From positions 1-8,435 of the forward strand of contig DVKA01000034.1 in the NCBI GenBank assembly GCA_018716365.1: a stretch of DNA of 8,435 nucleotides. Direction: 5' to 3'. The translations under genes and the position numbers were made by a program. The DNA is from Candidatus Caccocola faecipullorum (GTDB taxonomy: Bacteria > Synergistota > Synergistia > Synergistales > Synergistaceae). Positions within the stretch are counted from its first letter, which is position 1; each line of letters starts with the position of its first letter. The notes beneath the pieces were generated by a model. It made no database searches. It was not told the origin of the DNA and worked only from the letters and a program-made list of their open reading frames with translations. Below, in pieces: positions 1 through 5,633 of the stretch.

Positions 1-172
1 CGCCGGGCACGAGCGCGGAAATTTTTCTGACGTTCCTGCGGTCCTCGTACTTTCTCGGGAAGAAGAACAGCAGGTCGTAAATTGTGCGGAGGCCGAGCTT
101 TTTAAGCAGCGCGGCCCTGCGCGGCCCCGCCCCCTTTATGACGGAGAGCGGGGCCGAGAGTCTTTCATCCAC
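1..172 (-). CDS. recG: ATP-dependent DNA helicase RecG, N-terminal fragment (runs off the left edge)
   Basis: RecG is a superfamily 2 helicase that remodels stalled replication forks and branched DNA. Only the first 57 codons are inside the window. The translation contains LSVIKGAGPRRAALLKKLG followed by LRTIYDLLFFFPRKYEDRR, then RKISALVPG. This is the typical start of the RecG wedge region: a helix-hairpin-helix-like 'KGxGPxxAxLLxKLG' segment, then 'DLLxxFPxxYEDR'. The helicase motifs lie outside. The start is GTG at 172-170, the first possible start after an in-frame stop at 185-187, which is the stop codon of divIVA. The gap to divIVA is 12 bases and there is no convincing Shine-Dalgarno sequence, so translation probably depends on coupling to divIVA. 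Identification is by motif recognition of a short fragment but the pattern is distinctive. Confidence 0.85.
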   Translation of the reverse strand, partial: MDERLSAPLSVIKGAGPRRAALLKKLGLRTIYDLLFFFPRKYEDRRNVRKISALVPG

Positions 173-184
173 GGCGGGCCGCCG

Positions 185-799
185 CTATTTCAGTATCTCC
201 TGCGGGTCTACGCCGAGCATCCCGCACGCCGCAGCGAAGTCGCCCGGCTCGGATTTCAGCTGCGGCTCGGCGGTCTCTTCGGGCTGAGGCTCGTCCGCGG
301 GCTTCTCGCGCACTTCGAGGACGCTGTCCACCGCGCCGCCGAGCTGCGAGTTCATCGCCTGGTTGAGCTGGTTGTCGAACTTCGCGAGGATTCCGCGGAA
401 CTCCTGTGCGTACATGTCGCGGATGTTGCGTATCTGCTCGACGCCCGCGCGCAGCCGCTCGGCCTCGCTCGCCGCCTCGCGGCACATCGCGTCGGCCTGC
501 TCCCTGGCGTCGGCTATTATCTTGTTCGCCTGCTCGCGCGCGCTCTTCACGCGGTCGTCGGCGCTCTTCTGCGCCATGAGCAGCGCTTCGTGGAGCACGT
601 CCTTCATCCTGTCGTACTCGGCGAGCGCCTCCTGCTTCGACGCGAGGTCGCGCTCGAGCTCCTTCGTCCTCTGGTTGTAGAACTGGAGCGTCTCGGCGAC
701 GTGGTCGAGAAACTCGTCAACCTCCGCCGCGTCGTAGCCGCGCAGGCTCTTTTTGAAGGACTGGTTCACAACGTCAAGAGAGGTTAAAAGTTCGGACAT
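185..799 (-). CDS. divIVA: DivIVA-family cell-division/polarity protein
   Basis: This 204-residue protein resembles DivIVA, a coiled-coil scaffold that binds curved membrane at septa and poles and recruits division or envelope-growth proteins. The N-terminal membrane-binding domain is visible at residues 1-40, with SFKKSLRGYDAAEVDEFLDHV (14-34) matching the family signature RGYDxxEVDEFLxxV. Residues about 35-145 are rich in heptad-like Leu/Ala/Glu/Lys/Arg and should form a long coiled coil. Residues about 163-190 are acidic and Pro/Glu-rich, probably a flexible linker, ending in a short tail (CGMLGVDPQEILK). There is no membrane segment. The start at 799 follows AAAGGAG at good spacing. It lies 28 bases downstream of the yggS-like gene and directly before recG. 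In Firmicutes divIVA usually closes the ylmE-sepF-ylmG-ylmH cluster; here only the ylmE/yggS homologue remains next to it. Family assignment is firm; the cellular role in this organism is inferred. Confidence 0.93.
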   Translation of the reverse strand: MSELLTSLDVVNQSFKKSLRGYDAAEVDEFLDHVAETLQFYNQRTKELERDLASKQEALAEYDRMKDVLHEALLMAQKSADDRVKSAREQANKIIADAREQADAMCREAASEAERLRAGVEQIRNIRDMYAQEFRGILAKFDNQLNQAMNSQLGGAVDSVLEVREKPADEPQPEETAEPQLKSEPGDFAAACGMLGVDPQEILK

Positions 800-827
800 T
801 TCATCTGCTCCTTTATATAAAGTCGGT

Positions 828-1535
828 TTAGCCGTAATTTCTCGGACCGAATATCGCGCTGCCGACGCGGACTATCGTGCTGCCCTCTTCGACGGCGAGC
901 GCGAAATCGCCGCTCATGCCCATCGAGAGCTCAGGCAGAGGAAGGCCGGAGGCCGCCGCGAGTTTATCACGCAGCTCACGCAGTCCGCCGAAAGTGGCGC
1001 GCAGCACCGCTTCGTCGTCGGTGTCCTCGGCGACGGTCATAAGCCCCTCGACATGAAGCGACGGCGCGCTTTTTATTATGCTTTCGAGAAGCCGCTCCGC
1101 CTCCTCGGGCGCGACGCCGCTTTTCGCGGGCTCGCGCGACATGTTGACCTCTATGAATATCGGGAAGGTCCGCTCCGCACCGCCCTCGCGCAGCACGCGG
1201 TCCATCGAGTAGGCCGTTTCGAGCGCGTCTATGCTCTCGACCAAATCGAAGTTCTCGAGCGCGCGGCGTATCTTGTTCCGCTGTAGGTGGCCGATTAGGT
1301 GCCACGGGCAGCACGGCGTGCCTTCGGGCCATGCGGCGCGTTTCTCCGCCGCCTCCTGCACGCGGTTCTCGCCGACGAGGTCGAGCAGCGGCGCAGCTTC
1401 GAGCATCATTTCAAGCGGATGGAACTTAGTGACGCCCATGAGGCGCACCTCGTCCGCCCTGCGGCCCGCGCGCCGCGCGGCCTCTGCGATTTCGCCCCTT
1501 ATCCTTTCGACGTTTTCTTTTATAGCGCTTACCAC
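828..1535 (-). CDS. yggS: YggS/YlmE/PROSC family PLP-binding homeostasis protein
   Basis: This 235-residue single-domain PLP protein has the alanine-racemase-like TIM barrel. Family members bind pyridoxal 5'-phosphate, have no firmly established catalytic activity, and help control vitamin B6 and amino-acid/keto-acid balance. Visible motifs are VRLMGVTKFHP with Lys37 as the PLP Schiff-base lysine, GENRVQEA (55-62), WHLIGHLQRNK (78-88), and the C-terminal SMGMSGDFALAVEEGSTIVR and VGSAIFGPRNYG, which hold the phosphate-binding region. Length is normal for the family. The frame stays open upstream to 1802, but the family start and an AAGGA 7 bases upstream point to GTG at 1535-1533. This start overlaps the last 7 bases of the HlyD-like gene, implying translational coupling. 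Being directly upstream of divIVA is the conserved position of ylmE in Gram-positive division clusters. Confidence 0.95.
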   Translation of the reverse strand: MVSAIKENVERIRGEIAEAARRAGRRADEVRLMGVTKFHPLEMMLEAAPLLDLVGENRVQEAAEKRAAWPEGTPCCPWHLIGHLQRNKIRRALENFDLVESIDALETAYSMDRVLREGGAERTFPIFIEVNMSREPAKSGVAPEEAERLLESIIKSAPSLHVEGLMTVAEDTDDEAVLRATFGGLRELRDKLAAASGLPLPELSMGMSGDFALAVEEGSTIVRVGSAIFGPRNYG

Positions 1536-2464
1536 AGCTGTATCCTTCCTTCTCTCGCGGAGGCGGCGTCCTCTACGACGGCGTCTCCGACGGATATTCC
1601 CTTGGTGACGAGGAACATGCCGCCGTTCAGCGTCTTCCCCGATACGGGCGCGAAGACGACGCGCGCGCCTCGTATCATGTAAACACCCTTTTTGCCGCCC
1701 TTTTCGAGCAGCGCGCTCTGCGGAATCATCGCGCCGCGCGTCTGCCCCGCGTCTACTATCAGCTCGTAGTTGCGCGACTTCAGCATTTCGGGCGGGAACC
1801 ACGGCATCGCAAGCGCGAATTTCGTCAGCTTGCCGTCCTTGCGCGTGACGCGCACCACTGCGTCGGAGACGGTGTCCTCAGCGTCCATGCGCACGCGGAG
1901 CTTCTCGCTCTTGAGCTGCTTCGCTATGTCGCCCCGCGAGGGCAGGTAGCCGATGAAACGCAGCTCCTGCGGCTGTTCCGCTATCTTGCCTATCATCTGC
2001 CCGCGCGCCACCTGCGCGCCGTCGCCGAAGTAACGCAACTTCGACTCCTTTGTGAACTCGCTGCGCTTCGCGTGCCAGAGCGCCGAATAGCGCCAGCCCT
2101 GCTCGCGCCCGTCCTTGCCGGCGACGAAATATCCCTGCTGGTAGGCCTTCACGTCGCGTCCCCCGACCCGCGCGATGACCGCGCCGCGCGGGACGCGCAC
2201 GGGCCCTTTGCCGAGCGGGTAGACGCATACGCCGGAGACAGGCGCGCGTATGACGTTCTCTTTCCACAGGAGGAAGCCGCGCACGCGTACGAGCTGCGTG
2301 TCTATTCCCGGGGTCGCCCACGTTATGTCTGGGTGGAGATATTCGTACCTGTCGAAATAGAGCTTGAATGCCCATATCCACAGCACTATTATGACGAGCA
2401 CGCCGAGCCAGTAGGTTATGCTGAAGGCCCTGTTTTTCTTCTCCGGGACGTACTTCCTTACCAT
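1529..2464 (-). CDS. HlyD-like single-pass membrane protein (periplasmic adaptor-type), role unknown
   Basis: The 311-residue product has a basic N-terminus, one hydrophobic segment at about residues 15-37 (ITYWLGVLVIIVLWIWAFKL is within it) and a large non-cytoplasmic domain. Its plan resembles HlyD/RND-type membrane-fusion proteins: after the anchor comes ENVIRAPVSGVCVYPLGKGP (about 69-88), a lipoyl-like half with the 'v.aPvsG.v' pattern and 'vprGavIarvgg'. Later come GQMIGKI and a C-terminal beta-rich region with MIPQSALLEKGGKKGVYMI and VSVGDAVV-like segments typical of adaptor barrels. I see no long coiled-coil hairpin, and no transporter or outer-membrane channel gene lies nearby, so it is an orphan. 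The start at 2464 sits 7 bases after the HAD gene and has a weak ribosome site. Its end overlaps the yggS start. Its place beside yggS and divIVA suggests an envelope or division role; this is inference. Similar orphan HlyD-like genes occur in division clusters of some Clostridia. Confidence 0.72.
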   Translation of the reverse strand: MVRKYVPEKKNRAFSITYWLGVLVIIVLWIWAFKLYFDRYEYLHPDITWATPGIDTQLVRVRGFLLWKENVIRAPVSGVCVYPLGKGPVRVPRGAVIARVGGRDVKAYQQGYFVAGKDGREQGWRYSALWHAKRSEFTKESKLRYFGDGAQVARGQMIGKIAEQPQELRFIGYLPSRGDIAKQLKSEKLRVRMDAEDTVSDAVVRVTRKDGKLTKFALAMPWFPPEMLKSRNYELIVDAGQTRGAMIPQSALLEKGGKKGVYMIRGARVVFAPVSGKTLNGGMFLVTKGISVGDAVVEDAASAREGRIQLW

Positions 2465-2471
2465 TATTATA

Positions 2472-3119
2472 TTACTTGCGCGGGGCGGCCCCTAAGAGCG
2501 CTGCGACCTCGGCGAGGCTGCCGCAGACGCGCCACGCTCCGGCGGCGGTATGCTGCTCCGCGCTGAAGTTTCCCGTCGTCACGCCTATGCCGCGCACTCC
2601 CGCGGCGGCGGCGGTCTTCATGTCTATGTCGGTGTCTCCGACGTAGACGGCCTGCGCCGGTTCGACGCCGAGACGCAAGAGCGCCGTCAGCAGCGGCTCG
2701 GGGTCGGGCTTCGCGTGCGTCACGTCCTCAAGGCCGATTATGACGTCGAACCTGTCCGTGATGCCGAGGTATTCGACCGGGTTGCGGGCGAACTGCCTGT
2801 TCGAGACGAGCCCGACCTTCACTCCCGCGCCGCGCAGCGCGTCGAGCGTGGAGAGCGTGTCGGGGAACAGCCGCATCATCTTGCGCTCCTCCCCGCGGAA
2901 CTTCGTCCTGTACTCTTCGAGCCACTCCTGATGGAACTCGCCCCAGTACATCTTCCAGCTGTCTATTATAGTGAGGCCTATCGCCGCCATGACTGTCTCT
3001 CGCGGCACGGGACGCAGCCCCTTAAGCTTTGCGAACTCGTTTGTGCAGTAGGCTATGCCCCAGCTGCTGTCGACGAGCGTCATGTCGAAATCAAAAAGCG
3101 CGGCTTTAATATCCGTCAT
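2472..3119 (-). CDS. HAD-superfamily (subfamily IA) phosphatase, phosphoglycolate-phosphatase-like
   Basis: This 215-residue HAD hydrolase carries all four catalytic motifs. Motif I is ALFDFDMTLVDSS, with Asp10 as nucleophile and Asp12 as acid/base. Motif II is GLVSNRQ (Ser106). Motif III is Lys137 in HAKPDPEPL. Motif IV is VGDTDIDMKTA, with Asp162 and Asp166 placed to bind magnesium. The helical cap between motifs I and II (about 18-85) is the subfamily IA type seen in phosphoglycolate phosphatase, PpaX and beta-phosphoglucomutase. A 'GDTxxD' motif IV with 'KPxPxxL' favours a Gph/PpaX-like small-molecule phosphatase, but substrate cannot be read from sequence. The ATG at 3119 overlaps the stop of the methyltransferase gene (ATGA) and is preceded by GGGAGTGGAAGA; the longer open frame up to 3293 lies inside the methyltransferase and is not used. 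The neighbouring genes do not define a pathway for it. Confidence 0.9.
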   Translation of the reverse strand: MTDIKAALFDFDMTLVDSSWGIAYCTNEFAKLKGLRPVPRETVMAAIGLTIIDSWKMYWGEFHQEWLEEYRTKFRGEERKMMRLFPDTLSTLDALRGAGVKVGLVSNRQFARNPVEYLGITDRFDVIIGLEDVTHAKPDPEPLLTALLRLGVEPAQAVYVGDTDIDMKTAAAAGVRGIGVTTGNFSAEQHTAAGAWRVCGSLAEVAALLGAAPRK

Positions 3120-4315
3120 TCTTCCACTCCCATAACGAAGCCCTTGAGGTAGTCCGTCTCGGGAACTCCGAGCAGCGCCGGATGGTCCTCGGGCTGATGT
3201 ATCTCGCGCACCACACGGCAGACTGCCCCCGCGTCGCGCGCCGCGTCGGCCAGCACGTCGAAGAGCATATCCCGCGTGAAAGCGTGGCTGCACGACATAA
3301 AGACGAGATGCCCGCCCGGGCCGAGGCGGCGGAAGCCGCGCACAGCAAGCTCCTTATAGCCGCGCCGTGCCGAGTCGAGCTGGCCTTTCGACGGCGAGAA
3401 AGGCGGCGGGTCCATGATTACGAGGTCGTAGCGCTTGCGCTCCGCGTCTATCTCTCGCATTATGTCGAAGGCGTTGCCGCAGCGGAATTCCGCGCGCGAG
3501 CCGTCGAGGCCGTTGAGCGCGAGGTTCTCCTTCGCGCGGTCGAGCGCCGCCTCCGACTGGTCTATCGCCGTGACGCGGGAAGCGCCCGATTTCAGCGCGT
3601 GCGCCGTGAAGTGCCCCTGATAGCAGAAGCAGTCCAGCACCTCCGCGCCTTTATAGAGCGGTTCGACGAGCGCGGGGACGTGCCTCACGTCGAGGTACGC
3701 GCCAGTCTTCTGCCCGCCGGCCACGTCTACGAGTTCGAGCGTGTCTCCCACGCGCACGCGCAGAGGTTTCTCCGGCATCTCGCCGAGCAGCGGCTTCACC
3801 TCGCGCGGGATTCCCTCCTTGTCGAGGTGCTTCGTGTCGTTGCGCAGTATGACCGCCGATAATTTTTTAACTTTGCGGAAAATCTTCGCCACTTCGTCCG
3901 CGTGGCGGTACCAGCCGTATGCCGACAGCTGGAGCGACAGAACGTCGCCGTAGAGGTCTGCCGTAACGCCCGGCAGACGGTCGCCCTCGCCGTGCACCCA
4001 GCGGAAACATTCCTCGCCGGCGCACCATTTTTTGCGAGCTTCGAGCGCCGCCTCGATCCGCCTGCGCAGCAGCGCCATCTGGTCCGGCTCATGAGCGCCG
4101 AGCGACAGCACGCGGATGCAGAGCGCGCTCTCGCTCCACAGCCCCCAGCCGAGCGTCTCGCCGCGCCTGTCCGCGAAGGCGATAATGTCGCCTGGCGCGC
4201 AGGCCGGAACCTGAAGCAGGCTGCCGCGGAAAATCCACGGATGCCCGCGTTTCGCGCGCTCGGCCCCCGCGTCGTTCAGCATCGCGCGACGGAGCTGTTT
4301 CTTCATCGAAGTCAT
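3116..4315 (-). CDS. Class I SAM-dependent rRNA methyltransferase, RlmI/RlmK-like
   Basis: The 399-residue protein has the domain order of RlmI, which methylates C5 of cytosine 1962 in E. coli 23S rRNA. An N-terminal PUA RNA-binding domain (about 8-75, starting ERAKRGHPWIFRGSL) is followed by a linker domain with EGDRLPGVTADLYGD (110-124), and a Rossmann methyltransferase domain. GGQKTGAYLDVR (200-211) and VLDCFCYQGHFTAHALKSGA (226-245) form the SAM-binding start. DPPPFSP (302-308) is motif IV and MSCSHAF (340-346) carries Cys342, the candidate catalytic cysteine. Length matches the family (about 390-400). ATG at 4315 overlaps the folE2 stop (ATGA) and follows AAAGGATAAGAG. An ATG three codons later is possible. 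The RlmI-like fold is firm; the exact target base is inferred, since relatives methylate either cytosine or guanine. It sits between queuosine-type genes and a phosphatase, giving the operon an RNA-modification flavour. Confidence 0.88.
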   Translation of the reverse strand: MTSMKKQLRRAMLNDAGAERAKRGHPWIFRGSLLQVPACAPGDIIAFADRRGETLGWGLWSESALCIRVLSLGAHEPDQMALLRRRIEAALEARKKWCAGEECFRWVHGEGDRLPGVTADLYGDVLSLQLSAYGWYRHADEVAKIFRKVKKLSAVILRNDTKHLDKEGIPREVKPLLGEMPEKPLRVRVGDTLELVDVAGGQKTGAYLDVRHVPALVEPLYKGAEVLDCFCYQGHFTAHALKSGASRVTAIDQSEAALDRAKENLALNGLDGSRAEFRCGNAFDIMREIDAERKRYDLVIMDPPPFSPSKGQLDSARRGYKELAVRGFRRLGPGGHLVFMSCSHAFTRDMLFDVLADAARDAGAVCRVVREIHQPEDHPALLGVPETDYLKGFVMGVEE

Positions 4316-5088
4316 TTTCTCTTATCCTTTTCAATCACGGCGAAGGCGTCGTGGTTGTGTATGCTTTCGTGGCTCGTCACCGAAACGCGGAACCAGCGCA
4401 CGCGCTCGTCCGCCTGCATGAGGAGAGCAAGCTCGCGCACCGCGTCCTCGACGAAACGCGGATTCGTGTAAGCGCGCTCCGTGACGTACTTTTCATCCTC
4501 GCGCTTCAAAAGGCTGTAAATCGGAGCCGAGGCGCATTTGTCCGCGGCATCTATAAACTCTTCGAGCCAGACGAACGAGCCGAGGCGCACGGAGATGGAG
4601 GCGTGCGCGCGCTGATTGTGCGCGCCGAACTCGGAAATCTCCTTCGAGCATGGGCAGAGCGTCTGCACCGGCACGACGACCGTCGTCACAAGGTCGAAAT
4701 CGCCGCCGAGCATCGCCGCGTCGAAACGCACATCGCACCTCACGCGGCCGCGCGCTCCGCTGACCGGCGCGCTCTTAGTTATAAAATACGGAAAATCGAA
4801 AACAGCGTGCGCGTCCTCCGCGTGGAGGCGCTCCTTGAGATTGGCGAGAAGCCCCTCCATATTATGGAAGGTTACTTTCTTCTCCTGCGCGCTCAAAACT
4901 TCTATAAAGCGGCTCATGTGCGTGCCGCGGTAGTCCTGTGGAAGCGAAACGGAAAGGCTCACCTCGGCGACAGTCTCCTGCACTCCGTTCTCGCGGTCCG
5001 GCACGGAGATGGGCCAAGAAATACCGCTTATTCCCACGCGGTCGATCGCCAGATTTCTGTCGTCGGATTCGTTCTGGACGTCACGCAT
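4312..5088 (-). CDS. folE2: GTP cyclohydrolase FolE2 (type IB)
   Basis: FolE2 converts GTP to 7,8-dihydroneopterin triphosphate, the entry step for both folate and 7-deazaguanine (queuosine) synthesis. It is the alternative to zinc-dependent FolE and can use other metals. The 258-residue length is normal. Family landmarks are RNLAIDRVGI near the N-terminus, QDYRGTHMSRFIEVL (51-65), the active-site segment TLCPCSKEISEFGAHNQRAH (143-162) with Cys145 as candidate metal-binding/catalytic cysteine and His157, YTNPRFVED (207-215), and the C-terminal SHESIHNHDAFA (239-250). ATG at 5088 overlaps the last 8 bases of queD and has GGGAGG nine bases upstream. Coupling to queD, the next enzyme in the route, argues that its main product goes to the preQ0/queuosine branch, although supply to folate cannot be excluded. 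No zinc-responsive (Zur) box was recognised in the upstream region. Confidence 0.95.
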   Translation of the reverse strand: MRDVQNESDDRNLAIDRVGISGISWPISVPDRENGVQETVAEVSLSVSLPQDYRGTHMSRFIEVLSAQEKKVTFHNMEGLLANLKERLHAEDAHAVFDFPYFITKSAPVSGARGRVRCDVRFDAAMLGGDFDLVTTVVVPVQTLCPCSKEISEFGAHNQRAHASISVRLGSFVWLEEFIDAADKCASAPIYSLLKREDEKYVTERAYTNPRFVEDAVRELALLMQADERVRWFRVSVTSHESIHNHDAFAVIEKDKRK

Positions 5089-5452
5089 CTTTTACGTCCT
5101 CCCTGCGGCAGATTACGGAAGAGCCCTCCGTCTCCCAGAGCTGCACCTCGAACAGCCGGCAGTTATCGCGGCGCAGCGGCGCGTCGAGCTCGCGGAAAAT
5201 CCAGCGCGAGATATACTCCGCCGTCGGCTGCGCGATTATATCGTTGATATAGGCGTGGTCGAGTCTGTCAAGCACAAGCTCGTTGACGGCCCTCTTGAGG
5301 TCCACGAAGTCGAAAACCATCCCCTCCGCGTCAGGCTCGCCTTCAAGCACGACCCGCAGCCGGTACGTATGCCCGTGCAGACGCTCGCACTTCCCATGAT
5401 AATGTATAAGATTATGCGCCGCATCAAACTTGAAATCCCGGCACAAAAGCAT
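5081..5452 (-). CDS. queD: 6-carboxy-5,6,7,8-tetrahydropterin synthase QueD
   Basis: QueD turns dihydroneopterin triphosphate, the FolE2 product, into 6-carboxytetrahydropterin, second step of preQ0 and queuosine synthesis. The 123-residue protein has the tunnel-fold signature: zinc ligands His13 (FDAAHNL), His26 and His28 (LHGHTY), the catalytic Cys22 in GKCERLHGH, the Asp65-His66 pair in LDHAYIND, PTAE (76-79) and Glu107 in LWETEGSS, which holds the pterin. Presence of the Cys in CxxxHGH form fits QueD rather than eukaryotic pyruvoyl-tetrahydropterin synthase. ATG at 5452 is preceded by a strong Shine-Dalgarno (AGGAGGA at 5467-5461). It is the first gene of the minus-strand operon, behind an extended -10 promoter and a leader hairpin. 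QueE and QueC, needed for the next steps, are not in the window. Confidence 0.95.
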   Translation of the reverse strand: MLLCRDFKFDAAHNLIHYHGKCERLHGHTYRLRVVLEGEPDAEGMVFDFVDLKRAVNELVLDRLDHAYINDIIAQPTAEYISRWIFRELDAPLRRDNCRLFEVQLWETEGSSVICRREDVKDA

Positions 5453-5476
5453 TACGCAATTCCTCCTGAATACTCA

Positions 5477-5530
5477 TAGTCTCTTTATTCTACCACGCGT
5501 TCCGAAACCGCCGCGCAGAAAAAGAGACTA
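5477..5530 (-). promoter_or_regulatory. Imperfect leader hairpin in the predicted queD-folE2 transcript
   Basis: TAGTCTCTTT at 5477-5486 and AAAGAGACTA at 5521-5530 are perfect 10-base inverted repeats. Allowing one bulged base (5487), pairing continues with TTCT (5488-5491) against AGAA (5517-5520), and a further CGCG/CGCG pair (5496-5499 with 5512-5515) can form in the loop. Read on the minus strand, this structure would begin about 9 bases after the predicted transcription start and end 10 bases before the AGGAGGA of queD. No U-tract follows it, so it is not a simple terminator. It could stabilise the 5' end, be half of an attenuator, or bind a factor. It does not look like a preQ1 or tetrahydrofolate riboswitch to me. 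Confidence 0.6.
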
Positions 5531-5538
5531 CGTTAAAT

Positions 5539-5546
5539 TTAGCTAA
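5539..5546. promoter_or_regulatory. Palindrome TTAGCTAA at the queD promoter
   Basis: TTAGCTAA is a perfect 8-base palindrome covering the predicted minus-strand start site and touching its -10. It shares the half-site TTAG with the palindrome at 5568-5578; their centres are about 30 bases apart, close to three helical turns. A candidate operator, by inference only. Confidence 0.35.
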
Positions 5547-5554
5547 TTGTATCA
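5546..5554 (-). promoter_or_regulatory. Predicted extended -10 promoter for the queD operon
   Basis: On the minus strand the bases 5554-5546 read TGATACAAT, matching the extended -10 pattern TGnTATAAT with one mismatch. No good -35 is seen at 16-18 bases, which extended -10 promoters do not need. The predicted start is near 5539, giving a leader of roughly 87 bases before queD. This is the only promoter-like site recognised for the eight-gene minus-strand unit. Not experimentally supported. Confidence 0.5.
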
Positions 5555-5567
5555 TTACGCGGGAGAT

Positions 5568-5578
5568 ATTAGCCTAAT
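5568..5578. promoter_or_regulatory. Palindrome ATTAGCCTAAT overlapping the plus-strand -35 region
   Basis: ATTAG and CTAAT are perfect inverted halves around a single central C. The element covers the -35 position (TTAGCC, 5569-5574) of the promoter for the flavoprotein gene and lies just upstream of the queD promoter. Together with the related palindrome at 5539-5546 it could bind one regulator controlling both directions. Candidate only. Confidence 0.35.
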
Positions 5579-5598
5579 TCCGTCCTTAAAACTATAAT
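5569..5598 (+). promoter_or_regulatory. Predicted promoter for the flavoprotein-galE unit
   Basis: A consensus -10, TATAAT, stands at 5593-5598. Eighteen bases upstream is a weak -35, TTAGCC (5569-5574). The predicted start is near 5605, giving a leader of about 29 bases. The region is AT-rich compared with its surroundings, as expected of a promoter. It drives the genes at 5634 and 6201. Confidence 0.6.
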
Positions 5599-5633
5599 AT
5601 CAATATCAAATCTACGTTACGGGGTGGTTACCT

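Noticed and set aside
1536..1802. Longer N-terminal extension of the yggS-like gene
   Set aside because: The open frame continues upstream inside the HlyD-like gene but the extension is Arg-rich without family match. The GTG at 1535 has a ribosome site and gives the normal family length.
3120..3293. Longer start for the HAD phosphatase
   Set aside because: The upstream frame runs inside the methyltransferase gene. The ATGA-overlap start at 3119 places motif I at the usual position near residue 10.
4351..5247. A 298-codon open frame on the plus strand opposite folE2 and queD
   Set aside because: It lies wholly antisense to two clearly recognisable enzymes, has no family motifs, and is the usual mirror frame of GC-rich codons. 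The same applies to the long plus-strand frames at 753-1286, 2072-2566, 2550-3152, 3182-3862 and 3902-4471.
5453..5560. preQ1, tetrahydrofolate riboswitch or Zur box upstream of queD/folE2
   Set aside because: These would be expected for such genes, but I could not match the conserved core sequences or the 9-1-9 type Zur palindrome in the leader.
5528..5619. Direct repeat CTACGTTA at 5528-5535 and 5612-5619, and tandem AATATC at 5596-5607
   Set aside because: Eight-base and six-base repeats are expected by chance at appreciable frequency in a 180-base AT-rich stretch, and neither is placed symmetrically on the promoters.
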